Positions 41,505-49,272 of a stretch of 64,000 bases of DNA are shown here, piece by piece. Below the pieces are notes generated by a model. The model was not told the DNA's origin. It saw only the letters and a program-made list of their open reading frames with translations, and searched no databases. Position numbers and translations under genes: made by a program. The stretch's first letter is position 1. Each line of letters starts with the position of its first letter. The stretch comes from Runella limosa DSM 17973 (GTDB lineage Bacteria; Bacteroidota; Bacteroidia; Cytophagales; Spirosomataceae). The stretch lies in assembly GCF_000482465.1 (NCBI RefSeq), contig NZ_KI519420.1:300206-364205 (forward strand), given 5' to 3'.

Positions 41505-42959
41505 TTAATAATGAATCATTTGTAAAAGGTTACTTACTGCGGGCTCGGTCAATTTCAAAAATGAATTAGGATAAAGACCCATCCAGAAAACCATAATCAC
41601 TAATGGTACCAATACTGCCCGCTCGCTGAACGACAAATCGGCAAAATGCTCAGTGAATGCGGATTTTGCACCAAACATTGATTTTTGGAACAAACGAAGC
41701 ATATAAACCGCTCCCAAAATGATGGTCGTACCCGCAATCGCCCCTAACCAAATATTTGACTCATACACCCCACGAAGTAATAAAAACTCACCTACGAAAC
41801 CGTTTGTCAACGGAAGTGCAACACTTCCCAACATTAGAATCATGAAGTAAACCGTCAAATGAGGAGTGCGTTGGGTAATGCCGCCCAATTGCTCGATGTT
41901 ACGCGTTTTAGTACGAGAAAAAATAATTTCGATGATAAAAAACAAACCTACGACGTTGATTCCGTGGGCCAACATCTGAATCAATGCGCCTTGTACACCA
42001 CTGAGGGTTTGTGAAAACACCCCCGCCGACATCAAACCAACGTGTGCAAACGATGAATACGCAATGAGGCGCTTCATGTCGCGCTGCTGAATGGCGATAA
42101 TAGAACCGTAAACAATTCCGATGACCGACAAAATGATGGCCGTTGTTCCCCACGTTTGTAAACCTAAAGGAACGATTGGCAACACAAAGCGAATGACGCC
42201 ATAAACCCCCATTTTAAGCATAATACCTGCCAAAAGCATGGTAGCGGGTGTAGGAGATTCGGTATAAGTATCGGGCTGCCAAGTGTGGAACGGAAACACG
42301 GGCATTTTGATGGCAAACGCAATAAAGAACGCCCAGAAAATCCAGCCTTGCTTTTGGGCGTCAAGGGCTAATTTATAAAAAGCCGAAATTTCAGAAGTGT
42401 GCCCTTGGGCTGAACTCGTTTGGTAATACAAATACACCAAAGCCACGAGCATAAACAAACTTCCAAAAATGGTATAAACAAAAAACTTGAAAGTGACTTT
42501 GATACGGTCTTCGCCGCCCCAAACTGCCGCCAAGAAATACACTGGAATAAGGGCAGCTTCAAAGAATAAATAAAACAAGAATGCGTCGGTTGCGGTAAAT
42601 ACCCCCATCAAAGCAGCTTGCATGAAGAGGATAAGCGCATAAAACGTCGAAGCATTTTTGTAGGGCTGACGGAAGGTCGAGAGAACAATGAGGGGCGTCA
42701 AGAAGGCCGTAAGCATCACGAGCAAGATGCTGATGCCGTCGATACCTCCTGCAAACGAAATCCCTGCTGATTGAATCCAAGGGTAACTGAAACTGAACTG
42801 TTGGGCCGCCGTAGGTTGAAATTGAGCGTAAATCACCACTGCCAAAACCAGCTCAATCGCCGCCCCAATCAGGGCCAGCTGTTTCGCGCTGTTGTTTTTG
42901 GTGAGTAACGTAATCACCCCTGCAATCAACGGAATGAGTATAAGTGAAAGAGTAAGCAT
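41505..42959 (-). CDS. nuoM: NADH-quinone oxidoreductase subunit M
   Basis: Complex I membrane subunit, proton antiporter-like. Key residues: the Glu in FYLFFEAALIPVYFL (helix 5) and Lys in FKFFVYTIFGSLFM (helix 7), plus PFHTWQPDTYTESPTPATML and DMKRLIAYSSFAHVGLM. Length 484 aa is normal. It follows nuoL by 34 bases and precedes nuoN by 62 bases. Confidence 0.96.
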   Translation of the reverse strand: MLTLSLILIPLIAGVITLLTKNNSAKQLALIGAAIELVLAVVIYAQFQPTAAQQFSFSYPWIQSAGISFAGGIDGISILLVMLTAFLTPLIVLSTFRQPYKNASTFYALILFMQAALMGVFTATDAFLFYLFFEAALIPVYFLAAVWGGEDRIKVTFKFFVYTIFGSLFMLVALVYLYYQTSSAQGHTSEISAFYKLALDAQKQGWIFWAFFIAFAIKMPVFPFHTWQPDTYTESPTPATMLLAGIMLKMGVYGVIRFVLPIVPLGLQTWGTTAIILSVIGIVYGSIIAIQQRDMKRLIAYSSFAHVGLMSAGVFSQTLSGVQGALIQMLAHGINVVGLFFIIEIIFSRTKTRNIEQLGGITQRTPHLTVYFMILMLGSVALPLTNGFVGEFLLLRGVYESNIWLGAIAGTTIILGAVYMLRLFQKSMFGAKSAFTEHFADLSFSERAVLVPLVIMVFWMGLYPNSFLKLTEPAVSNLLQMIHY

Positions 42960-42993
42960 ATTAAAATGTCGATTTCAGAATGTATCAAAAATT

Positions 42994-44904
42994 TCACTTC
43001 AGTAAGAAATTCCACGCCAATACAAGGACGATACCAATCACCATCGCAAACACGTAGAAGCCTGTTTCACCCGTTTGCAACAAACGAAGACGGCCGCCTA
43101 AAAACTGTACCAAACGACCTGAGCCGTTGACGATGACATCAATCAAGAACTCACCGAAGCTGTAAAGAATATCTGAAAGTTTGCTGATGGGCTTCACAAA
43201 CACCGAATCGTACAATTCGTCGATGTAGTATTTGTTTTGAAGTACTTTGGGGAAACCTGTCACGTCTTTATCGGCCGCAGGAACCACTGCCTTGCTGATA
43301 AACAAGCTATACGCAAACCCAATGGCCAACACCGCCGCACCTACCGATACACCCATCAAAATATATTCGGTTGAATGTTCAAGGTGACCTTCAAAAAGCG
43401 CAGGGTTCACTTGTTTTGACCCTTCAAACAACGGAGCCATAAAATGACCCAATGCTTCGCCTCCGCCCAATACGTGCGGAATGTTCATCAAACCACCCAC
43501 AGCAGAAAGCACTGCCAATACCATCAATGGAATCGTCATTGTAGCAGGTGACTCGTGCAAGTGGTGTTCTTGTTCGTGCGTTCCACGGAAGTCGCCAAAG
43601 AACGTTACAAATAACAAACGGAACATATAAAAGGCCGTCATCATTGCGCCTACAATTCCCAATGCCCACATGATTTTATTGTGCTCAAATACGTGCGCCA
43701 AAATTTCGTCTTTTGAGAAAAACCCTGAAAGAGGGAAGATACCCGCAATGGCAAACGTCGCAATTGTAAAAGTCCAGAAAGTAACGGGCAAATGCTTGCG
43801 CAAACCACCCATGTTGCGAATGTCTTGCTCGTCGGACATGGCGTGAATCACACTACCCGCGCCCAAGAACAACAACGCTTTGAAGAAGGCGTGCGTCATA
43901 ACGTGGAACATCGCCGAGGTGTAAGCACCTACGCCCAATGCCAAGAACATGTATCCTAACTGACTCACGGTAGAGTAAGCCAATACTTTTTTGATGTCGT
44001 TTTGGTACAAACCAATGGATGCAGCTACAAGGGCGGTCAACAAACCTATTCCGCCGACAAAGCCGAGGGTAGCTGGTGCCAATGAATAGAGCACGTTGGA
44101 ACGAATCACCATATAAATACCTGCTGTTACCATGGTAGCTGCGTGGATAAGGGCCGAAACAGGCGTTGGACCCGCCATCGCGTCAGGAAGCCAAGTGTAA
44201 AGAGGAATTTGAGCCGATTTTCCCATGGCTCCCACAAACAACAAGGCAGTGATGGTTACAATCACCGTATCGTTGATGCCAAAACCACCGTTTGCTGCTT
44301 TACTGAATACTTCGAGGTACTCGACCGAACCGAAGTGTTGGATAATCATAAAAATACCCAACAAGAAGCCCAAGTCCCCGATGCGGTTCATAATGAAGGC
44401 TTTGCGGGCGGCATTGTTGTAGTTGGTCACTTTGTTCCAAAAACCAATGAGCAAATAAGAACAAAGCCCTACGCCTTCCCATCCGATAAACATGATGACG
44501 TAGTTAGAACCCATCACCAACAGCAACATGAAGAACAAGAAGAGGTTGAGGAAGGCAAAAAACTTACCAAAACCTTCATCGTGGTGCATGTAGCCAATCG
44601 AATAAATATGAATCAACGAACCTACGCCCGTCACGACCATCAGCATCAATAGCGATAACTGGTCAATTTGGAACGAGAAAGGAATCGTAAGTTGTCCAAT
44701 CGAAATCCAATCAAAAAGTTTTACCACTTGAGGCTGACCGTCGAAGCTGTTCCATGCCAAGATGGAAATAATGAAAGCTCCCAACGTAGCGGCCGAACCA
44801 ATGACCCCCACTAGGCTCTTGGGAACGTGCCGAAAACCTACGCCATTGATGGTAAAACCAATCAACGGCAACAAGGGTATAAGAATAAGTAAGGATGGAG
44901 ACAT
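42994..44904 (-). CDS. nuoL: NADH-quinone oxidoreductase subunit L
   Basis: Largest membrane-arm subunit of complex I. Visible motifs: LMLMVVTGVGSLIHIYSIGY, GWEGVGLCSYLLIGFW with the conserved Glu, KAFIMNRIGDLGFLLGIFM, PLYTWLPDAMAGPTPVSALI and FKALLFLGAGSVIHAM. The C-terminal lateral helix region with FPKVLQNKYYIDELYDSV is complete. Length 636 aa is normal. The 95-base spacer to nuoK contains TTAATTGTTAA/TTAACAATT inverted segments similar to those before menA. Confidence 0.96.
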   Translation of the reverse strand: MSPSLLILIPLLPLIGFTINGVGFRHVPKSLVGVIGSAATLGAFIISILAWNSFDGQPQVVKLFDWISIGQLTIPFSFQIDQLSLLMLMVVTGVGSLIHIYSIGYMHHDEGFGKFFAFLNLFLFFMLLLVMGSNYVIMFIGWEGVGLCSYLLIGFWNKVTNYNNAARKAFIMNRIGDLGFLLGIFMIIQHFGSVEYLEVFSKAANGGFGINDTVIVTITALLFVGAMGKSAQIPLYTWLPDAMAGPTPVSALIHAATMVTAGIYMVIRSNVLYSLAPATLGFVGGIGLLTALVAASIGLYQNDIKKVLAYSTVSQLGYMFLALGVGAYTSAMFHVMTHAFFKALLFLGAGSVIHAMSDEQDIRNMGGLRKHLPVTFWTFTIATFAIAGIFPLSGFFSKDEILAHVFEHNKIMWALGIVGAMMTAFYMFRLLFVTFFGDFRGTHEQEHHLHESPATMTIPLMVLAVLSAVGGLMNIPHVLGGGEALGHFMAPLFEGSKQVNPALFEGHLEHSTEYILMGVSVGAAVLAIGFAYSLFISKAVVPAADKDVTGFPKVLQNKYYIDELYDSVFVKPISKLSDILYSFGEFLIDVIVNGSGRLVQFLGGRLRLLQTGETGFYVFAMVIGIVLVLAWNFLLK

Positions 44905-44999
44905 ATATTTTTGAAACGTTAGTGGTCAATTGTTAACTGTTTAGAAGCGATGGCTGTTCAACGATTAACAATTAACGGATAACAAATAACAGCTTTTAA

Positions 45000-45344
45000 T
45001 TACCATTTCAATTTATTCAAGAAACCAATGTCGATGGTTCGGGTATTGCGATAAATCATCACAATAATCGCCAACCCTACTGCCACCTCAGCCGCAGCTA
45101 CCGCCATGATAAAAAACACAAAAACCTGCCCAACGGGGTCAGATTTATAGGTTGAAAAGGCGATAAGTAAGAGATTGACGGCGTTGAGCATCAGTTCGAC
45201 GCTCATAAAAATGATCAGCGCGTTGCGACGGGTCAGCACCCCCAGAATGCCTATCACGAACAGTGTTGTAGCCAACAACACGTAGTTTTGGAGAGGGATA
45301 GACTGTATTACGCCAGGAATCGACGGTGTAGCTTGTGGAAACAT
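45000..45344 (-). CDS. nuoK: NADH-quinone oxidoreductase subunit K
   Basis: Small three-helix complex I subunit. The signature [25 protein letters not shown] (helix 2, with the essential Glu in VELML) and [19 protein letters not shown] (helix 3 with Glu) are intact; given in shorter parts because each is conserved. Length 114 aa. First gene of nuoKLMN, preceded by a near-perfect promoter and, further upstream, by an unrelated methyltransferase rather than nuoJ. Confidence 0.95.
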   Translation of the reverse strand: MFPQATPSIPGVIQSIPLQNYVLLATTLFVIGILGVLTRRNALIIFMSVELMLNAVNLLLIAFSTYKSDPVGQVFVFFIMAVAAAEVAVGLAIIVMIYRNTRTIDIGFLNKLKW

Positions 45345-45399
45345 ATAGTAGTTAGGTCGAAAAGATGTCTGTTGGTGAAATAAGTCCCAAAAACGGGGG

Positions 45400-45430
45400 C
45401 AAATTTACTGAATAATCGTACTTGCCCAAA
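45400..45430 (-). promoter_or_regulatory. Consensus promoter of nuoKLMN
   Basis: On the minus strand TTTG (45427-45430; TTG at 45427-45429), exactly 19 bases, then TAAATTTG (45400-45407). This is the full Bacteroidota consensus. Transcription should start near 45393, about 50 bases before the nuoK ATG. Confidence 0.8.
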
Positions 45431-45452
45431 TTAGAAGTCTAAAAACTGTGTT

Positions 45453-46292
45453 TTATGAGTATTTTCGAGCAGGCCCGATGATCCACCGCTTCAGTGTTTT
45501 TTGCCAAGTACTGCCCAACCAAGCGTCAAATAGTTTGTCTCTAATGCCAAGCGGAGGAATTTGGGGGGCTTGTTGAGGAGCAGCTGATAATACCAAATGA
45601 AAACTGCCACTGGCTGCGCCGCTGTATTTGATTCCTCCACGAACAAATTGAGTATTAAAAAAGTCAACAAACGCGGGTTGATGGTAAAGACCTAGTCCTT
45701 CAAATTTCTTAATCCACCAGTCTTTTGGCTGTACGGTTTGGTGCAGGTTGACGCCGTTGACAATATCATCCACGGTAGCGACACTCATAATCCATAAGCC
45801 ATGGGGGGCAAGGTGTTTCTTGACATTGGAGGCTACCACCTCAATTTTGTCTTCGGCGATGTGTTCCATTAACTCCCACGAAGTCACCAATTCAAACTGA
45901 ACGGGCGTTTTTTGGGCTTGAGTTTGGATAGAAATGTCAAAGTTTTCGGTGACATCGCAGGTAAACAAATTGTCGGGGATGGTTGCCCATTCGGCGCGTT
46001 TAAATTTCTTGGAATAATCACTTCCCTCTAGTCCAATGGCAAAACAGCCATCGTTTAGGCAGTCGCGAACAAACCCTCCACCCGCACACCCAATGTCTAA
46101 GATTTTCCAAGGGCGAGGAAAAGAAGCAAAAACTTGATATACTTTTTCATTGAAGCGATAGTTGCGACTATTGTCATTGGCAGTCCCCCAAGGAACCAAA
46201 TGATCAGGTGAATCAAAAGCAATGGGTTTTAGGGTATCAACAACGGTACGAGAAGAATCAGTAAACTCAAAAGAAGAGGGAGACGAAAGCAT
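45453..46292 (-). CDS. Class I SAM-dependent methyltransferase
   Basis: Methyltransferase with the classic SAM loop KILDIGCAGGGFVRDCL (about 60-76), acidic end of strand 2 (IGLEGSDYSKKFK) and a post-I region with FELVTSWELMEHI. The remainder (HGLWIMSVATVDDIVNGVN, LHQTVQPKDWW) resembles sugar/glycan-associated methyltransferases, substrate unknown. Length 279 aa. A perfect -7 element (TAATTTTG, 46321-46328) lies 29 bases upstream of the ATG. Divergent from the palindromic element and toxin fragment region. Confidence 0.82.
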   Translation of the reverse strand: MLSSPSSFEFTDSSRTVVDTLKPIAFDSPDHLVPWGTANDNSRNYRFNEKVYQVFASFPRPWKILDIGCAGGGFVRDCLNDGCFAIGLEGSDYSKKFKRAEWATIPDNLFTCDVTENFDISIQTQAQKTPVQFELVTSWELMEHIAEDKIEVVASNVKKHLAPHGLWIMSVATVDDIVNGVNLHQTVQPKDWWIKKFEGLGLYHQPAFVDFFNTQFVRGGIKYSGAASGSFHLVLSAAPQQAPQIPPLGIRDKLFDAWLGSTWQKTLKRWIIGPARKYS

Positions 46293-46320
46293 AAAATCGA
46301 TTTTGAAAATAGTTAAACCC

Positions 46321-46328
46321 CAAAATTA
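46321..46328 (-). promoter_or_regulatory. -7 element of the methyltransferase promoter
   Basis: TAATTTTG on the minus strand matches TAnnTTTG exactly; no TTG was found 19-20 bases upstream. A start near 46314 would leave a 22-base leader. Confidence 0.45.
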
Positions 46329-46447
46329 CAGTAAATTGTAGAACTTACTTTATCATTTCCTCAAGTAATAAGGTTAAACGCATTAAAAAAGGTAGCCTCA
46401 GCGAGTCTAAATATTAGTAGAAAAAGGCAAGCAAATACCTCCTCAAA

Positions 46448-46575
46448 GCCGCCGGTGGCGCGAGCGTCTCCGCTCGTATCGTTATTAGCAGGCTTCTAGC
46501 CTACCATCTTTCCCATGAAGGCTTGAAGCCTAGGAAATAGTTAGCACGAGCGGGGACGCTCGCGCTATCGGGCGG
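46448..46575. repeat. Composite 128-base palindromic element
   Basis: Nested inverted repeats. Outer arms 46448-46477 and 46546-46575 are imperfect reverse complements; their inner 20 bases (46458-46477 against 46546-46565) match at 19 of 20. Each arm is itself a small palindrome (GAGCG-TCTC-CGCTC). Inside are two further small palindromes, AGGCTTCTAGCCT (46490-46502) and AGGCTTGAAGCCT (46519-46531), also mirror images. The right edge coincides with the start of recognisable toxin coding sequence at 46571. About 120 bases to the left (46330-46447) hold nothing recognisable apart from the methyltransferase promoter. Confidence 0.7.
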
Positions 46576-46933
46576 ACAATCAGGTAAATTTGACCGTATC
46601 TTTGCCAAAAAAGATGCCAATGGCAATATTACTGATTGGAAAATTGTAGAATGTAAAGGCGGAACAAGTGAGATTGGTGGAAGGCAAAGAAAAGTAGTAT
46701 TACCTCAAAACCCAACACTTACCTATAATGAGCAAGGCACAGAAGCTTATATTAGAAGCATTATTGAGGATTTAACAAAAGATGGTAATTCTCTGTCTAT
46801 TGAACAAGAACGTCTATTGCGAAAAATGAATATTGACATTGAGCTGCAAAAAGTTAAGTCATATGTTTTACGTCAACCATTTGATGACGCTACTGGCAAT
46901 TTGAAAGAGGCAAAACTATCAACCATTTTTTAA
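46571..46933 (+). pseudogene. 5'-truncated polymorphic-toxin C-terminal domain (restriction-fold nuclease)
   Basis: An open frame of about 120 codons with no start codon. It begins GGQSGKFDRIFAKKDANG, continues DWKIVECKGGTSEIGGRQ and NEQGTEAYIRSIIEDL and ends EAKLSTIF with a TAA at 46931. The pattern Phe-Asp ... Val-Glu-Cys-Lys-Gly-Gly plus the QGT-x-x-Tyr-Ile helix is that of restriction-endonuclease-fold effector domains at the C-termini of secreted polymorphic (Rhs-like) toxins. The stop upstream in frame is at 46538, and the frame before 46571 is made from the palindromic element, so the delivery part of the toxin is lost. One line (46741-46800) counts to 28% G+C. Five bases separate it from the immunity gene. 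Confidence 0.7.
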
Positions 46934-46938
46934 TTACC

Positions 46939-47922
46939 ATGGAAAAAATAAAGTTACACGTAATTTCGGCTTGGACACCTGAAAAAAATGATCTTCTAAA
47001 TGAAAGAGGAATACTTAGAGTTTCATGGGCAATTGAGGATTTTATTTCTATTTTAAATTCTTATAACTCTAAATCAAATTTAGGAGGACTTGCTGATATT
47101 CTATTTCGAGATATTGGAACAGCAAATCGTTATGCCAAGGAAAATTTTGTCTACAACCTACTCTACTACTATTCGCAATTAAACTACGCTAATTTTCTAA
47201 TTCGCCTCAATGTCGGTAAACCTGTGCAGTTTACGATTGCCGATAAAGAAATAGAATCTATTGGTGAGTTTAAAAATAGTGAGATAGGCACAGGTCATGT
47301 CATTGCGGGTATTGCGGCGGCTCGTATTTTACGGAATCAACCCTTCTTAGATTTCTATGCCAATATACCTGTAACACTTACCGAGCAACAAAACCAAGAA
47401 GATATCATTGGCGAAACCATGATGTATTTTTACCAAACCCTTATCAAAGGTACTGCCGATAAAGATACTGCCGCTGTCACCCACTACCACATCAATAGTT
47501 TTTTAGATTGGGAAGAGTACAAAAAATACATCAAAGCAGAAGGTTTCAATTCAGAAAGTGTTTGGAAAATTGTTTTTGATTCTCGAAAACAAACAACGGG
47601 CTATTTCTTGTTTCCCCTCTTAGAAATTTATCATTATATCTTACACCAAGACCAAGTTGGTTATGAAAAAGCAGTTTATGAGGCATTAGTCAAATGGAAG
47701 GCGTTTTTCACAAGACCTAAATATATAGAAAACGGGCAAGAATTTGATTACAGCACTAGCCCAAGCGGCTACTTAGCCTTAGAAATTGCTGCGGCCTGTG
47801 CCTACGCATATGACAGAGGCATGAAATTAGAAACGGTAGAATCAGATTATATTCCCAAATGGATGATTGAAGGTAGGTTTGATAATTTTGAACTTTTGAT
47901 CAAAGGTGACAGCCCCGCATAG
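46939..47922 (+). CDS. Imm49-like immunity protein
   Basis: Cytoplasmic protein of 327 aa resembling the Imm49 family, which neutralises cognate polymorphic toxins. Signs are an all-helical composition, the central region with GEFKNSEIGTGHVIAGIAAA, and the family-like C-terminal stretch in which SPSGYLALEIAAACAYAYDR is followed by GMKLE and YIPKWMIEG. No signal peptide or membrane segment. It starts five bases after the stop of the toxin fragment, the normal toxin-immunity arrangement, and is as AT-rich as the fragment, so both arrived together. The immunity gene is intact although the toxin has lost its front, which would leave the cell protected without being able to attack. Family call is by pattern only. 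Confidence 0.65.
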   Translation: MEKIKLHVISAWTPEKNDLLNERGILRVSWAIEDFISILNSYNSKSNLGGLADILFRDIGTANRYAKENFVYNLLYYYSQLNYANFLIRLNVGKPVQFTIADKEIESIGEFKNSEIGTGHVIAGIAAARILRNQPFLDFYANIPVTLTEQQNQEDIIGETMMYFYQTLIKGTADKDTAAVTHYHINSFLDWEEYKKYIKAEGFNSESVWKIVFDSRKQTTGYFLFPLLEIYHYILHQDQVGYEKAVYEALVKWKAFFTRPKYIENGQEFDYSTSPSGYLALEIAAACAYAYDRGMKLETVESDYIPKWMIEGRFDNFELLIKGDSPA

Positions 47923-47980
47923 TGGGAGCTTTTTGCGCCGCTTGGCAAAAGAAAAGTAATAAGTAAAGGGGATGAGCGGT

Positions 47981-48022
47981 CAGAGCAGCGTTGTGGATTT
48001 CTCCTGTCGTCGAAATGACAGA
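47981..48022. repeat. 42-base direct repeat, copy 1
   Basis: Starts CAGAGCAGCGTTGTGGATTT and ends GTCGAAATGACAGA. It matches 49223-49264 at 41 of 42 positions. A shorter relative is present in inverted orientation at 54002-54025. The rest of 47923-48166 has a palindrome at 48051-48075 and no gene. Confidence 0.8.
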
Positions 48023-48050
48023 AAAAAGGATGAAATAAAGAGCACACGTG

Positions 48051-48075
48051 TAGCATGAGTGTAACACTCACGCTA
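48051..48075. repeat. Palindrome (TAGC.TGAGTG-TAA-CACTCA.GCTA)
   Basis: Eleven-base arms with one mismatch around a TAA loop, lying 90 bases downstream of the Rpn gene stop. No T-run follows at once on either strand. It resembles the small palindromes inside the 46448-46575 element in size. Confidence 0.6.
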
Positions 48076-48166
48076 TCATTAGAGTAGACCAGTTGTGTTT
48101 TTTTTGATACAGTGCTTGCGGAGATTGTCTATGCAGTAGCTTATGCCTAAATCGTTTTAGGGAGAG

Positions 48167-49138
48167 CTATTGGGTTTGTTGACGTACTTTTTGCACAAAC
48201 TCGACCGTTACCGAGACCAACAGCGCAATTTTAGCATCGTCAAAATCAGTTTCAGCCAAAAGAGTTTGAACAAAAGCATAATTACGCTCATAACGCTCTT
48301 TTTCAATTCCTTTTTCAATTCCTTTCTCAATTCCTTTTTCAATTCCCTTTTTTTCGCCTTTGGCTAACCCTTTTTTCTCTCCAATGCGGCGTTCACGCTC
48401 CAATACAAATTCTACGATGCCCATGGTCTGATTTGGTTTATTTAATGTTTGCTCTATTTCTATGTCAAATTTAACATCATTCTCTATTTTTCCAAAACGT
48501 ACATATAACTTCAAAAATCCCATCAACGCCTCTATCTTGGCTCTCTCAAAGCCTTTGCTTACCAATCGTTTGAGTAAATTTATTTTTTGACTTAACAGTT
48601 CCTCCTCCGATATCTTTCCTTTCTTTAAAGCGACGAAAGCCGTCAAGATTACTAGCGCAAAAGGGTTATTACTTTGGGCTAATGTGTCTTGGTCTTGCTC
48701 CAAAATCTTGTATAAATTGAAATCATACCGAATACGGGTTCCCAGATACTGCTGTTCAAAGTGATTAGGCTTAAAACGTTTATTTTTATCCGTTAAAATG
48801 GCAAAAGCGGTAATGGGCCTCTGGTACTTATCGTAGATGCGGTAAAAATACTGAAACATGCGATGTGCAAAATCATTATCGCTACTGCCCTGCACTTCGA
48901 TATGTACCAAAATCCAATGCTCGTCACCTTGTGTGGTAAAGACTTTTACAAGTTTGTCCACATACTTGGGTGAGAAATCGTCGGGATTGGCAGGGAAAAG
49001 TTGCTCAAGTTCTTTGTCTAAAAACTCAAATGGTTTGTTGAAATCGAACAATTCTTCGGCATTTTCAAAGAAAAACCGCAGAAAATCGTCGAACACATCT
49101 TCTAAAATGGCCTTCCAAAGGCTATCATCTCGTTTCAT
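48167..49138 (-). CDS. Rpn/PD-(D/E)XK nuclease-family (transposase-like) protein
   Basis: Protein of the Rpn (recombination-promoting nuclease)/PDDEXK transposase-like family. The nuclease core is DKLVKVFTTQGDEHWILVHIEVQGSSD (seen as Asp in VDKLVK, then HIEVQ with Glu-x-Gln in place of Glu-x-Lys), and the conserved FAHRMFQYFYRIYDKYQRPI follows, ending in FAILTD. The C-terminal quarter is low complexity: GEKKGIEKGIEKGIEKGIEK, coded by a 12-base tandem repeat. Length 323 aa is typical. Rpn proteins stimulate RecA-independent recombination in E. coli. It is flanked at about 145 and 85 bases by 42-base direct repeats. Confidence 0.8.
   Translation of the reverse strand: MKRDDSLWKAILEDVFDDFLRFFFENAEELFDFNKPFEFLDKELEQLFPANPDDFSPKYVDKLVKVFTTQGDEHWILVHIEVQGSSDNDFAHRMFQYFYRIYDKYQRPITAFAILTDKNKRFKPNHFEQQYLGTRIRYDFNLYKILEQDQDTLAQSNNPFALVILTAFVALKKGKISEEELLSQKINLLKRLVSKGFERAKIEALMGFLKLYVRFGKIENDVKFDIEIEQTLNKPNQTMGIVEFVLERERRIGEKKGLAKGEKKGIEKGIEKGIEKGIEKERYERNYAFVQTLLAETDFDDAKIALLVSVTVEFVQKVRQQTQ
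48299..48349 (-). repeat. 12-base tandem repeat inside the Rpn gene
   Basis: Four near-identical 12-base units encode Lys-Gly-Ile-Glu in succession. Differences are limited to third positions (GAA/GAG, AAA/AAG). In-frame gain or loss of units would lengthen or shorten the linker without frameshift. Confidence 0.85.
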
Positions 49139-49222
49139 AGATTAAAAGTAACAGGAAATTCGAGGACTTACAACGGTCGCTATCACCAAAAAGTACCGAT
49201 GTCTCGCTTGTGCTGCTCATTG

Positions 49223-49264
49223 CAGAGCAGCATTGTGGATTTCTCCTGTCGTCGAAATGACAGA
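49223..49264. repeat. 42-base direct repeat, copy 2
   Basis: Second copy of the repeat at 47981-48022, 1,242 bases away and in the same orientation, with one mismatch. It lies between the Rpn start and the flippase stop (49273). Confidence 0.8.
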
Positions 49265-49272
49265 AGTGCTTA

